The position numbers were made by a program, and so were the translations under genes. This document shows positions 1 through 8,458 of a stretch of 64,000 bases of DNA, one piece after another (position 1 is the first letter of the stretch; the number at the start of each line of letters is the position of its first letter). Origin of the DNA: JANMZO01 sp963763135 (GTDB lineage: Bacteria; Actinomycetota; Acidimicrobiia; Acidimicrobiales; JANYDT01). The notes below the pieces were generated by a model. That model was not told where the DNA came from, ran no database searches, and saw only the letters and a list, made by a program, of their open reading frames with translations. Location: the NCBI GenBank assembly GCA_963763135.1, contig CAVXNJ010000010.1, forward strand, positions 124,001 to 188,000. The letters are read 5' to 3'.

Positions 1-323
1 TTCGACGAACGGAACGCTCGGGTCGTTTCATCGAGGTTCGGATCTTCCGCTCGAAGCTGGGCCAAATAAGCCTCAGAGGCTTTCTTGTACACCGCTCCGA
101 TCTGTTGACGGATCGCAAAGTCGGTAACGACGACAAAGCGCCAAAGCTCGTGGCCGGATCCATTCGGCGCCTGCAGGGCGAGTGTCAGACATTCATCGAT
201 GACGTCGGGATCAACCGGCGTCTGGAGGTCGAGCCGCTGCCGAACCGACCGGGTGGTCGTGAGCAACCGGTCTACGACGTTGAGGTCGAACCCGCTTCTG
301 AGTCGCGGAGCTTGGGAACTCAT
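1..323 (-). CDS. Nitroreductase family protein (N-terminal part, cut by window edge)
   Basis: Reading leftward from an ATG at 323, the frame stays open to base 1, so only the first ~107 residues are present. The segment TTRSVRQRLDL and the later LALQAPNGSGHELWRFVVV match the N-terminal FMN-binding part of nitroreductases, where the R-S-V-R motif contacts the flavin phosphate. The family reduces nitro groups, quinones or enones with NAD(P)H through FMN. The ATG overlaps the stop of the upstream MarR gene (ATGA), so the two are probably translationally coupled and co-regulated. The substrate cannot be told from this fragment. Confidence 0.8.
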   Translation of the reverse strand, partial: MSSQAPRLRSGFDLNVVDRLLTTTRSVRQRLDLQTPVDPDVIDECLTLALQAPNGSGHELWRFVVVTDFAIRQQIGAVYKKASEAYLAQLRAEDPNLDETTRAFRSS

Positions 324-841
324 TCGCCACCGTCCGGCGCGCTGCCCGTTTCGGGATCCGACGGGTCGATTCGTTCGAGAATTGACCGGCCGACGTCTCG
401 CAGAACCTTCAACTGCTCACGCGATAGTCCCTGCATCACAAGGCGTCGGACCTCGTCGACATGCCCGGGCGCCGTCGCCACCAGCATTCGCAGGCCCGCT
501 GGCGTCAGTTTCGCAATGGTGATCCGACCGTCAGTTGGCAGCGGCGACCGCTGCACCCAACCGCGCTCCTCCAGACGCTTGACCCCGTGAGACAGCCTCG
601 ACAGCGAGCATTGGCTGAAGTCGGCAAGGTCGCTCATTCGCATCGTTCTCGAAGGAGCGTCGGACAACGCCGCGAGCACGCCGTAGTCGAAATGCGTGAG
701 ACCCGCGTCGCGACGAAGCTGACTGTCGAGAGCGGCCGGAAGGCGAAACAACACCCCGATGAGCACCATCCATGTGGCCAGTTCGTCTTCGTTGAGCCAA
801 TTTGGCTCGGCGGTACGAACCGCAGTCTGCTTACGAACCAT
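320..841 (-). CDS. MarR family transcriptional regulator
   Basis: A 173-residue protein of the usual MarR length. It has a winged-helix core: LTHFDYGVLAALSDAP, then MSDLADFSQCSLSRLSHGVKRLEERGWV as recognition helix and wing, with the family D-G-R wing tip in LPTDGRITIAKLTPAG. MarR proteins bind short palindromes as dimers and release them on binding small phenolic or oxidised ligands. The gene is first in an operon with a nitroreductase and diverges from a FAD oxidoreductase. Three related inverted repeats in the 231-base gap are likely operators, which implies autoregulation. Family call is firm; the ligand is unknown. Confidence 0.9.
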   Translation of the reverse strand: MVRKQTAVRTAEPNWLNEDELATWMVLIGVLFRLPAALDSQLRRDAGLTHFDYGVLAALSDAPSRTMRMSDLADFSQCSLSRLSHGVKRLEERGWVQRSPLPTDGRITIAKLTPAGLRMLVATAPGHVDEVRRLVMQGLSREQLKVLRDVGRSILERIDPSDPETGSAPDGGE

Positions 842-861
842 GACGCAATGCTACCAGTTCA

Positions 862-972
862 GTTGACACTTCAACCCAATCATGGTTGACTGTCCGTTCA
901 CTTGAAAGCTCAAGCCATGACCGTTTGCCAAGCGTTGCTACGCAGACCGACACGATGTCTTGAACGCTCAAG
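862..972. promoter_or_regulatory. Three inverted repeats, probable MarR operators
   Basis: Three dyads share the form TTGA-N4-TCAA: GTTGAcactTCAAC at 862-875, CTTGAaagcTCAAG at 901-914 and CTTGAacgcTCAAG at 959-972. The last two differ at one base. They sit between the divergent marR and FAD-oxidoreductase genes, the first 21 bases upstream of the marR start codon. Repetition of one palindrome next to a dimeric regulator is the usual sign of its operators. Binding is inferred, not shown. Confidence 0.65.
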
Positions 973-1072
973 TACTGCGACCGTCCGATCTACAGTGGTT
1001 GGTCGATCAGTCCTCAACCCGATCCGGCGATGCTGTTGTGCCGGCCGGGTTTGAAAGAAACAAGGAGCCAAC

Positions 1073-1657
1073 GTGGAACGTCAGACAACGGTTGCCGTCA
1101 TCGGCGGAGGAGCCGCCGGGCTCACGGCAGCGATGTTCCTCGCCCGCGCCGGAATTGCTGTTGAAGTCTTCGACCAGGACCGCTCGATCCTCAAACGCGC
1201 CCGGCTGGAAAACCTGCCCGGGTCGTCCGGTTTGGAGGGGGCGGATCTGCTCACCCAGCTCCGTAGCGAACTGTCCGGTCGGTCCGTTCCGACGACCGAG
1301 GCGAAGGTCGACGACGTTGCCAGGTCGGATTCCGGTTTTACCGTTCATGTGGGCGACGTCACCGTTGGAGCCCAGTACATCGTGCTGGCGTCAGGCCAGG
1401 GCACCGTCAAGTTGCCGTCGCTCGATCTGGCCACCGCCGAAGCCCGGCAGCCCTTTGTGAAGGTCAACGTCGTTACGGATAAGTGGGGCGCCACCTCCGT
1501 TCCCGGGGTCTGGGCCGCCGGCGTCGTCGCCGGTTGGCCATCGCAAGCGGTGATCTGTGCGGGCAGCGGAGCCAACGTCGCAATCGAAATTGCCAATGCC
1601 GTTAAGGGTGAGTTCTGGGTTGACCACGACGACACCCGAGTGACGACCGCGGAGTAG
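1073..1657 (+). CDS. Short FAD-dependent oxidoreductase (thioredoxin-reductase-like, 194 aa)
   Basis: The GTG start is preceded by AAGGAG seven bases upstream. Residues 7-36 carry an FAD-binding Rossmann motif (VAVIGGGAAGLTAAMFL), and the C-terminal VPGVWAAGVV with the AGSGANVAIEIANA helix matches the second FAD-binding part of thioredoxin-reductase-like proteins. At 194 residues it lacks both the NADPH-binding domain and the CxxC redox pair, so it is not a thioredoxin reductase. It may act with a partner or take electrons from a separate reductase. It diverges from the MarR/nitroreductase operon, which suggests a shared signal. Confidence 0.75.
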   Translation: MERQTTVAVIGGGAAGLTAAMFLARAGIAVEVFDQDRSILKRARLENLPGSSGLEGADLLTQLRSELSGRSVPTTEAKVDDVARSDSGFTVHVGDVTVGAQYIVLASGQGTVKLPSLDLATAEARQPFVKVNVVTDKWGATSVPGVWAAGVVAGWPSQAVICAGSGANVAIEIANAVKGEFWVDHDDTRVTTAE

Positions 1658-1682
1658 TCGCTCAATCTGAGTGAATGACCAC

Positions 1683-2765
1683 ATGAGCGTGACTCCCCCC
1701 AACGTCACGGTCGTCGTCCCCTGCTTCAACGAAGAGGGCTACATCGACGCCCTCCTTGATTCGCTGCTGCCCCAGCTCCGCGAGAACTATCGCTGGAGGC
1801 TCGTCCTCGTCGACGACTCCAGCACCGACTCGACGCCGCAGATCCTTGCCAAAGCCATGGCGCTCAGCCCACAGGTGTCGGTCCTCACCGGCCGATATGG
1901 CTCACCCGGTGGAGCGCGCAGCGCCGGCGTCGCTCTTGCGCTGGCGGCGGAGCGTTCACCCGACTGGCTGGTCACCGTCGACGCCGACGTGCTAGCCGAA
2001 CCCGATTGGCTTTGGAAATGGGACGCTTCGCTGACGGAGCACCACTCCGACGAACGGTGCGGTGCGATCAACGGCGGCGAGGTTCAGGATCATCTGTACG
2101 CTGACTATCCCAACGCGCGAGTCGTGAGCTCCGCGTTCGGCCACACGCTTGTAAAGAGCGAACGGGCGGTTGGCATCACGAACCTCAACGGCGTGAATCA
2201 CGCGGTTCGAACGATTGCCTATCTGACAGCCGGGCCGTACCTGCAGCCAACCACTCCGGGACCACACGGCCTGCTCTCGCTGGCCGGTGAGGACTGGGAT
2301 CTCGGGGTTCGCCTGCGGCGCGCTGGATTCACCGTTCAGGAGACCGAGGCGGCGGTTCGCGACCGCGGCCGCCGCTTGCTCACCGATGTTCACGCGTATG
2401 TGAGCGGTGAAGCCTACGAAGGCGCGTTTGGTCGACTTGAAAAGCGTTCACCGTCGCAAGACATCGATGACTCGGAAGTTGCACCACTCGTCGACGGCGC
2501 TATCGAACGATCCCTGCGACATTTCTTCCTCAAGCCGCTTCTGGCCGGCGCCGCTCCGCTCGATGAGTCGACGGGTCTTAGCGCTTCGACGATCGAGGCC
2601 ATGCGCGAGTGGATCGCCTCGTGGCCGCACCCAACGTTCGAGGAGTCCCGCAACGGGTTCATCTTCGGCCGGCTGGAGCGGTTCAGTCACGCCTTCAATT
2701 CCCGAGTTCGGGCGGATCTCCACCTCGAACTCGACACTGTTCTTCCCGTTTTGAAAGGCCTCTGA
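1683..2765 (+). CDS. Family 2 glycosyltransferase
   Basis: A GT-A fold nucleotide-sugar glycosyltransferase of 360 residues. It opens with VTVVVPCFNEE, followed by VLVDDSSTDSTPQIL (nucleotide binding), GARSAGVALA, the metal-binding DXD-type VTVDADV and the acceptor-site GEDWDLGVRLRRAGF. The ATG at 1683 is preferred because GAGTGA lies eight bases upstream; an in-frame ATG at 1671 would add four residues. There are no clear membrane segments, so a cytoplasmic or peripheral enzyme is likely. Its stop overlaps the start of the WD40 gene. It is not the mycofactocin glycosyltransferase, which is at 48908. Acceptor and sugar are unknown. Confidence 0.82.
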   Translation: MSVTPPNVTVVVPCFNEEGYIDALLDSLLPQLRENYRWRLVLVDDSSTDSTPQILAKAMALSPQVSVLTGRYGSPGGARSAGVALALAAERSPDWLVTVDADVLAEPDWLWKWDASLTEHHSDERCGAINGGEVQDHLYADYPNARVVSSAFGHTLVKSERAVGITNLNGVNHAVRTIAYLTAGPYLQPTTPGPHGLLSLAGEDWDLGVRLRRAGFTVQETEAAVRDRGRRLLTDVHAYVSGEAYEGAFGRLEKRSPSQDIDDSEVAPLVDGAIERSLRHFFLKPLLAGAAPLDESTGLSASTIEAMREWIASWPHPTFEESRNGFIFGRLERFSHAFNSRVRADLHLELDTVLPVLKGL

Positions 2766-4535
2766 TGGTTCACCGTTCGCCGATCACCTGCGTCGATCAC
2801 CACCTCGCCACCGACCTGCTTGTCACCGGTGGATACGACGGATGTGTGATTGCGTGGGAGCCCGATGGTTCCGTCCGATGGACCACCCAGTTCGACGATC
2901 TCGTCAACGACGTGCGCATCGATCCCTCGGGCAGCACCGTGGCGGTCGCCGCAGCTGATCGCTTCGCGTGGGTTCTCGATGTGCGCACCGGATCACGCGT
3001 CGATGTGTTCGGTCCGTATGGCGATGATGTCAACGCTGTCAGGTGGTCGCCCGACGGCACGCGACTGGCATGCGTGATGGACCACCTCGACACCACGATC
3101 CGCATCCTGGAGCGTGGTGCAGATGGTTGGGTCGAAAGCAAACTGACCGGCCACGAGAGCGGTGTTTTTGCTGTTGCGTTCGACCCGACGGGAACACGTC
3201 TGGCCACCGTCGCCGAAGATGCGACGGCACGCATCTGGGACATTGCATCGGGCACCGAGATCCACGTGCTCAAGCACCCCGGTGATCCGGAGGCGCTCGA
3301 CTGGTCCCCCAACGGCAGCGTCGTCGTAACCGGTTGCGACGACGGTGTGGCCCGCGTGTGGAACCCCTCGACCGGTGAGCTGGAACGAGAGATCGACGAC
3401 GCTCAGGCCGCCGTCCGCTTCATCCGTTTCGATGCCACCGGAGCCCGCGCCATGCTCGGCGCATACGACGCCAAGATGCGTGTCTACGACTGCACGAATT
3501 GGGCCGTGACCGAGGAACTCACCGGGCCGTTCCAGTGGGAGCGGGCCGGGAGCTTCACCGCACGAGGAATTGCGATCGGCAGTTTCGGCGCCGAACCGGT
3601 TCAGCATCCACCGGTTCATTCCGGTCCGCTGCTCACCACGGTCGGCATCAACTCGATCGCCGTAGCCCATCGCAATCTGCTCGTCGGCCGAGACGACGGC
3701 GGGGTGGTCGACGTGCTGCGCGGCACCGTCCTCGCCCGCCACGAGACGATCGTGAACACCGTCGCGATTTCTCCCGATGGCTCCGTAGTGGCCAGCGGTG
3801 ATTACCGCGGCGAGGTGCGACTCACACCGCTGGGCGCGAGCGTGGCAGGTTCGGCTGCGCCGATCGTGACCCGGGCCGCCGATGGTGGCCCGATCAACTC
3901 GATCGTTTGGCACCCGTCGGGAACCCATTTCTTCAGCGGTGGCTACGACGGTTGCGTACGCGTGTGGCACGCCGACGGCGAGTGTGTCGAGACGTTCACC
4001 GCCCACCCCGGCCCAATCAAGTCGCTCGCGTGGAGCAAATCTGCGAACGTTCTGGTTGCCGGCTCGTCGGATGGTTCGATCTCGGGCTGGCGCGACGGGG
4101 CGGAGCGTTGGCGGTCGACGGTCGACACGCTCGTGCTCGTCAACTCAGTCGCCTGTGCCGACGAAGCCGGTTGGGTCGTCACCGCGTCGCGCGATCTCCA
4201 GGTCCGTGTTTGGGATGCGGCCACCGGTGCGCTGATCCACACGCTTCCGGCCGGTCACCTGAAGTCGGTCAAGGCCATCGCAGTCACCCCCGACGGTTCA
4301 ACGATCCTCACGGGTTCCTACGACGGCACCGCGATCGTATGGACACGTAGTTCTTCGGATAGACGTGTCCGGAACGTGGAGTTGGCGTCAGCTTCGCCTC
4401 CACGGCAAGCCCGGCGTTCCCTCCGTCGCCATCGCCGACGGCAACCTCTTCACCGCCGGCTGGAACGCCACGGTCGGCCGCTGGAGCATGGACGGTCTCC
4501 TCACCTCGGAATACCGCGCCGACCAGATCCGCTGA
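2765..4535 (+). CDS. WD40-repeat beta-propeller protein, frameshifted near 4342
   Basis: The ATG overlaps the stop of the glycosyltransferase gene. Most of the product is WD40 repeats, visible as recurring units such as TGGYDGCVIAWEPDG, ATVAEDATARIWDIASG, SGGYDGCVRVWHADGE and TGSYDGTAIVW. There are at least a dozen, enough for two propellers. After the last VW near 4342 the reading frame turns to arginine-rich nonsense and would end at 4558. In the +1 frame the same DNA gives a proper final blade (VAIADGNLFTAGWNATVGRW) and a stop at 4533-4535. One base has therefore been gained relative to a ~589-residue gene, by mutation or assembly error. WD40 propellers are protein-interaction scaffolds; the partner is unknown. 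No signal peptide is seen. Confidence 0.75.
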
Positions 4536-4541
4536 GCCTCC

Positions 4542-4665
4542 ACCTCGCGTTTATGTAGCCGTTGGAACCACATACCAACAACTCCGGCTACACAAACAAC
4601 GAACCTCGCGTTTATGTAGCCGTTGGAACCACATTCGACCCACTCCGGCTACATGAACGCGAAGG
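4542..4665. repeat. Two tandem 61-base hairpin repeats (possible bidirectional terminator)
   Basis: The segment beginning ACCTCGCGTTTATGTAGCCG occurs at 4542 and again at 4603, a period of 61 bases. Each copy folds on itself through GTAGCCG and CGGCTAC about 20 bases later. In copy 2 the pairing extends outward (CGCGTT...AACGCG), and in copy 1 an inner GTTGG/CCAAC pair adds a stem. The pair lies between convergent genes, which suits transcription termination from both sides, but no T run follows. Confidence 0.7.
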
Positions 4666-4675
4666 TTCGGCGCCG

Positions 4676-5578
4676 CTACTCCGCTGCCAGGGCCGCCAAC
4701 GCCGCGATGTGGTCGGGGGTCATGCCGCAGCAGCCGCCGATGATGGTTGCGCCGGTCGCGATCCAGCCGGTAACGAACTCGCAGTACTCGTGGGGAGCGA
4801 GGTCGTCTCGGAAGGCCGAGATCCCTTCGTTCGCTTCACCGGCTGCGGCGTGGGCGGCCACGAACCGGTTCGCGTAACCGCCGATGGCCGCTCGACCGGC
4901 CGCAGTGTTCGCGGCGATCTCCAGGGCGGCGGTGATCGCTTCGGCCTGCGAGCAATTGAACAGCACGGCTTCGGCGCCGAAACCGATTGCGGCTTCCACG
5001 GCGTCGGCCACCGACTCGCCGGAGCGGAGCGTGCCCAGATTGTGGTCGTCGAGCGTGTAGGAGATCCAGAGCGGAAGCTTCGCTTTGCCTTCGATGACGT
5101 TGCGTTCGAGCGCTTCGTGGACCGCGTGCACTTCGGCGATGGATCCGAGTGTTTCGCCTAGCCAGAAGTCGACGTGGTCGATGAGTCCTTCGACAAGGGG
5201 GTCGATGATCCGGTGGGCTTCCTCGGCGTCGAACAGGTCGGGCCGATAGGAGCCGAACAGCGGTGGAAGCGAACCGGCGACGCGCACCCTCCGCGGCGCA
5301 GCGTCAGCCGCTCGTCGCGCCAGCTCGCCCGAGAGCGCCGCCAGGTCATAGGCCTCTTCCCGGAACCGCTGGTCACCGATGTGGAACGGCACCAGCGCGT
5401 AGCTGTTGGTCGTGATCACCTCGGCCCCGGCGTCGATGAAGTTGGTGTGGGCCTGCACGACCCAGTCCGGACCCTCGGTCAACGCCAACGCCGACCACTC
5501 GGGCTGACGGAACGGGGCACCGATACGCAGAAGTTCGCGGCCCATGCCCCCGTCAAGAATCGTCACCTTGATAGCCAT
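4676..5578 (-). CDS. Homocysteine S-methyltransferase family protein
   Basis: A 300-residue protein with the single homocysteine-binding barrel of the BHMT/MmuM family. It starts IKVTILDGGMGRELL, the family N-terminal motif. It also carries VLFNCSQ and the C-terminal GGCCGMTPDHIAAL, which together supply the three zinc-binding cysteines that activate the homocysteine thiol. The family transfers a methyl group from S-methylmethionine, S-adenosylmethionine or a betaine to homocysteine to form methionine, in the cytoplasm. The gene stands alone, convergent with the WD40 gene, so the methyl donor cannot be inferred from context. Confidence 0.88.
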   Translation of the reverse strand: MAIKVTILDGGMGRELLRIGAPFRQPEWSALALTEGPDWVVQAHTNFIDAGAEVITTNSYALVPFHIGDQRFREEAYDLAALSGELARRAADAAPRRVRVAGSLPPLFGSYRPDLFDAEEAHRIIDPLVEGLIDHVDFWLGETLGSIAEVHAVHEALERNVIEGKAKLPLWISYTLDDHNLGTLRSGESVADAVEAAIGFGAEAVLFNCSQAEAITAALEIAANTAAGRAAIGGYANRFVAAHAAAGEANEGISAFRDDLAPHEYCEFVTGWIATGATIIGGCCGMTPDHIAALAALAAE

Positions 5579-5628
5579 CCCCCAAGCTTGGCACGCCCTT
5601 CACCGAGACGGACACCACTCCCGACCAC

Positions 5629-6038
5629 CCCGCTCCGGAGCCGAATTCCTTACCACCCGTAACGTTTTCGACTCCGGAGCACGCAAACCCGAGGTTGTTC
5701 GGCCACGGATTCCGCCCAGCCAGCCCCGCTCCGGAGCCGAAAAGGGCGCCCCCAACCGAGAAAACGACTCCGGAGCAGCAACCAAGTCCAAGTTACGGGG
5801 CATGCAGCAGGTCCCGGGTCACCCGGCTCCATGCTCGACGCCCACAAAAGGAAGACGCAGCGTGACCACAAACTTGCCGACGACACCACTCCGCACTTCC
5901 CCGCTCCGGAGCCGAAAAGGGCGCCCCGAAGCGACAAATCGACTCCGGAGCAGCAACCCGCCCGGACACCACCCCCCAGCACCCCTGCTCCGGAGACGAA
6001 AAGGATGCCCCCAACCGACAAAACGACTCCGGAGCAAG
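5629..6038. repeat. Array of four ~50-base hairpin repeats with paired CTCCGGAG palindromes
   Basis: Within the 536-base gap between the methyltransferase and mftB, CTCCGGAG occurs eight times as four pairs: 5633/5672, 5729/5768, 5904/5943 and 5988/6027. The spacing within every pair is exactly 39 bases. Each unit reads GCTCCGGAGCCG, a ~25-base centre, then CGACTCCGGAGC, so the arms pair as a 12-base stem with at most one mismatch or wobble. Three centres are alike (AAAAGG..GCCCC..AACCGA..AAAA) and the first is diverged. The intervals between units differ (96, 175 and 84 bases) and are unrelated. Long open frames here have no protein-like composition. This resembles a clustered REP or mini-inverted-repeat element; its function is unknown. 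Confidence 0.8.
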
Positions 6039-6114
6039 AAAGCCGAGGCCAAACCCGTCAGGCGGCCCGCCGCCGGGTGTGTTCGAAAGTTGCGGGAGCC
6101 TGTAGCTTCTTGGG

Positions 6115-6447
6115 GTGACTTTTGACCCGACGCTGGGCTACCGCCTGCACGCCAACGTGGCGTTGCGGCCCGAGCCGTTCGGCGCGCTGGCGTACCACTA
6201 CGGCAACCGCAAGCTCGTCTTTCTCAAGTCTCCCCGCATGGTCACCCTGGTCAAGTCCCTCGGTGACTACGAGAGCGTCGAAGCAGCGCTCGTCCCCTTG
6301 AACCTCTCGGCCAAAGCCCGCGACAACTACCTCGGGGCGCTCACGTCGCTCTTCACCTCCGACATGCTCGTCCCGCAGAGCGAACAGACCGAACAGACCG
6401 AAACCTCGCCCGACTCCCAGGAGAACGTCAATGCCACCGTTGGTTGA
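6115..6447 (+). CDS. mftB: MftB, mycofactocin peptide chaperone
   Basis: A 110-residue protein from a GTG start. It has the MftB signature (YRLHANVALRPEPFGALAYHYGNRKLVFLKSP), a PqqD-like RiPP recognition element. MftB binds the MftA precursor and delivers it to the radical SAM enzyme MftC. The gene overlaps mftC by 17 bases, as is usual for the pair. The C-terminal tail is rich in E, Q, T and S and looks disordered. Normally mftA lies directly upstream; here the upstream DNA is the hairpin array and mftA is at 48687-48812. Confidence 0.93.
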   Translation: MTFDPTLGYRLHANVALRPEPFGALAYHYGNRKLVFLKSPRMVTLVKSLGDYESVEAALVPLNLSAKARDNYLGALTSLFTSDMLVPQSEQTEQTETSPDSQENVNATVG

Positions 6448-7558
6448 ACAGTTGAAGGGTGGGCTCGACGCCCCCATCTGCCTCACGTGGGAGCTCACCT
6501 ACGGCTGCAACCTGTCGTGCATCCACTGCCTGTCATCGTCGGGCCGCCGCGACCCCCGGGAACTCAGCACGGCCGAGTGCAAGGCCGTGATCGACGAGCT
6601 CGAGCGGCTGCAGGTGTTCTACGTGAACATCGGCGGCGGCGAGCCGACGATCCGGCCCGACTTCTTCGAAATCGTCGAGTACTGCGTCGACCACGGCGTC
6701 GGCGTCAAGTTCTCCACCAACGGTTCGCAGATCGACGCCGCCGCGGCCAAGCGACTGTCGGGCAGCGACTACATCGACATCCAGATCAGCCTCGACGGCG
6801 CCAACCGCGAAACCAACGACGCCGTGCGCGGCGAGGGTTCGTGGGACATGGCCATACAAGCCATGGACAACCTGGCTGCGGCGAACTTCGGTCAATTCAA
6901 GATCAGCGTGGTCATCACCCGATTCAACGTCGATCAACTCGACGACTTCGAAGCCCTCGCGGCAAAGTACGGCGCCGAACTGAGGCTCACCCGGTTCCGT
7001 CCGAGCGGCCGCGGTGCCGACACGTGGGACCAACTTCACCCCACCAACGCCCAGCAGCGCCAGCTCTACAACTGGATCATCACGCGACCCAACGTCCTCA
7101 CCGGCGACTCGTTCTTCCACCTGAGCGCGCTCGGCGAATCGCTCCCCGGCCTCAACGTCTGCGGCGCGGGTCGCATCGTGTGCCTCATCGATCCGATCGG
7201 CGACGTCTACGCGTGCCCGTTCGTGATCCACGACGAGTTCAAGGCCGGCAACGTCCGTGAGGAAGGCGGCTTCGCCAAGGTCTGGAAGGCCAGCGATCTG
7301 TTCCTCGAACTGCGCGAGCCACAATCGGCCGGCGCGTGCGCCAGCTGCGGCTCGTTCGACGCCTGCCAGGGCGGCTGCATGGCGGCCAAGTTCTTCACCG
7401 GCTTGCCACTCGACGGCCCCGACCCCGAGTGTGTCTACGGCAACGCCGACGAGGAACTGGCGCGCATCGCAGCGTCGGCTCAGGTGAAGCCGGTACCGTC
7501 GATGGACCACTCAAAGCCCACCCCGGTCGCGCTGCGCCGCAAACCCGCGAAGGTGTAA
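6431..7558 (+). CDS. mftC: MftC, mycofactocin radical SAM maturase
   Basis: A 375-residue radical SAM/SPASM enzyme. The CxxxCxxC cluster (CNLSCIHC, residues 26-33) binds the SAM-cleaving iron-sulfur cluster and GGGEP follows. The C-terminal SPASM domain has CGAGRIVCLIDPIGDVYACPF and CASCGSFDACQGGC for two auxiliary clusters. MftC oxidatively decarboxylates the C-terminal tyrosine of MftA and then forms a Val-Tyr carbon-carbon bond. All key cysteines are present. The next step in the pathway needs the peptidase MftE and the oxidase MftD; neither was found in this window. Confidence 0.95.
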   Translation: MPPLVEQLKGGLDAPICLTWELTYGCNLSCIHCLSSSGRRDPRELSTAECKAVIDELERLQVFYVNIGGGEPTIRPDFFEIVEYCVDHGVGVKFSTNGSQIDAAAAKRLSGSDYIDIQISLDGANRETNDAVRGEGSWDMAIQAMDNLAAANFGQFKISVVITRFNVDQLDDFEALAAKYGAELRLTRFRPSGRGADTWDQLHPTNAQQRQLYNWIITRPNVLTGDSFFHLSALGESLPGLNVCGAGRIVCLIDPIGDVYACPFVIHDEFKAGNVREEGGFAKVWKASDLFLELREPQSAGACASCGSFDACQGGCMAAKFFTGLPLDGPDPECVYGNADEELARIAASAQVKPVPSMDHSKPTPVALRRKPAKV

Positions 7559-7566
7559 GCGCGCAT

Positions 7567-8325
7567 ATGAGTCCTGAAGCAGTCGACGGCCCGGACGACG
7601 ACGCCCGAGAGCCCGCCGACGATGCGACGGCCGAAGCCGTCGAAACCGTCGAGGCCGTCGAGGCCGCGGCTGAAACCGCCGCGGCCGATGCAGGGGCCAA
7701 CGCCGACGTGGAACTCGACGAAGCCGCCCGCCGACGCAAGCGAACCCTCGGATACCTGAAACTCTGGGGTCTCGACGTCGACCTCAGCCCGCTCCCGATT
7801 CCGACCGTCGACACCCACGCCACCCGCGATGTCGTCGAAGTCGTCGGACGCGCCAAGGCGCTGTGTCTGCTGGCGTTGAAAGGGCAGGGCCTGTCCCTCC
7901 GTGAAACGTTCGCGTTCGCCGACGCGTACGAAGTGTGGGATCACCTCACCGTGCCCGAGAACGACTTCGTGCTCGAGCACGATCCGACGCAGGAAGACCT
8001 CGTGCAGTACGCGTGGCGCTTCGAGGGTCTGCGCGTCATGGAATGGGCGCTCGGTTTGGTCAAGCACCTCTCGTTTCCGGTCGACGTCGCCGATCCAGCC
8101 AAGGCCACCGAGCTCTGCATTCAGATGATCCTCGCCCCGGAAGTCGGGACCACGCTCGAACTCCGCACGCCGAAGGAACTCCTCGACGCCGCCGATGTCA
8201 CGTTCTCCCTTTCGGTCATCACCGCTGCGATCCGAGATCTCCCCGATTCCCCAGTGGCTCTTCACGCTGGCGTCGTGCACGAACGCATGACCGCCTTCCG
8301 CTGGCTCGTCCCCAACCTCCCGTAA
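7567..8325 (+). CDS. DUF4272 domain protein in the mycofactocin locus
   Basis: The gene begins eight bases after mftC and is 252 residues long. The first ~55 residues are a low-complexity acidic run of A, E, D and V, probably disordered. The rest (RRRKRTLGYLKLWGLDV, GRAKALCLLALKGQGL, AWRFEGLRVMEWALGLV) matches my memory of DUF4272, a family of unknown function. Close spacing behind mftC suggests co-transcription. No catalytic motif is apparent, so no function is proposed. The domain call should be tested by profile search. Confidence 0.65.
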   Translation: MSPEAVDGPDDDAREPADDATAEAVETVEAVEAAAETAAADAGANADVELDEAARRRKRTLGYLKLWGLDVDLSPLPIPTVDTHATRDVVEVVGRAKALCLLALKGQGLSLRETFAFADAYEVWDHLTVPENDFVLEHDPTQEDLVQYAWRFEGLRVMEWALGLVKHLSFPVDVADPAKATELCIQMILAPEVGTTLELRTPKELLDAADVTFSLSVITAAIRDLPDSPVALHAGVVHERMTAFRWLVPNLP

Positions 8326-8458
8326 GCCGGAGTGTGTTCACCGGCTTAGCCCGGGACACTAGGAATCGCACACAATCGCCGCGGGCCCGCAACCGGCAGC
8401 GGTTGACGCCTGCCTGACCGATTCACTGCACCCACGGCGTATCGGCAAAGATGGGGGC

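Noticed and set aside
1683..2765. Glycosyltransferase as the mycofactocin MftF
   Set aside because: It lacks the PqqD-like N-terminus and the C-terminal membrane and AYCAGVW features, which are present in the protein at 48908.
2993..4006. A 337-codon leftward open frame opposite the WD40 gene
   Set aside because: It is a shadow of a clear protein family on the other strand and has an unlikely composition.
4676..5578. Gene near mftB as MftD or MftE
   Set aside because: The zinc cysteines and the DGGMGREL motif place it in the homocysteine methyltransferase family, not the creatininase or lactate-dehydrogenase-like families.
5544..6125. Long open frames on both strands across the hairpin array
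   Set aside because: They repeat with the CTCCGGAG units, have no protein-like composition and appear in several frames at once.
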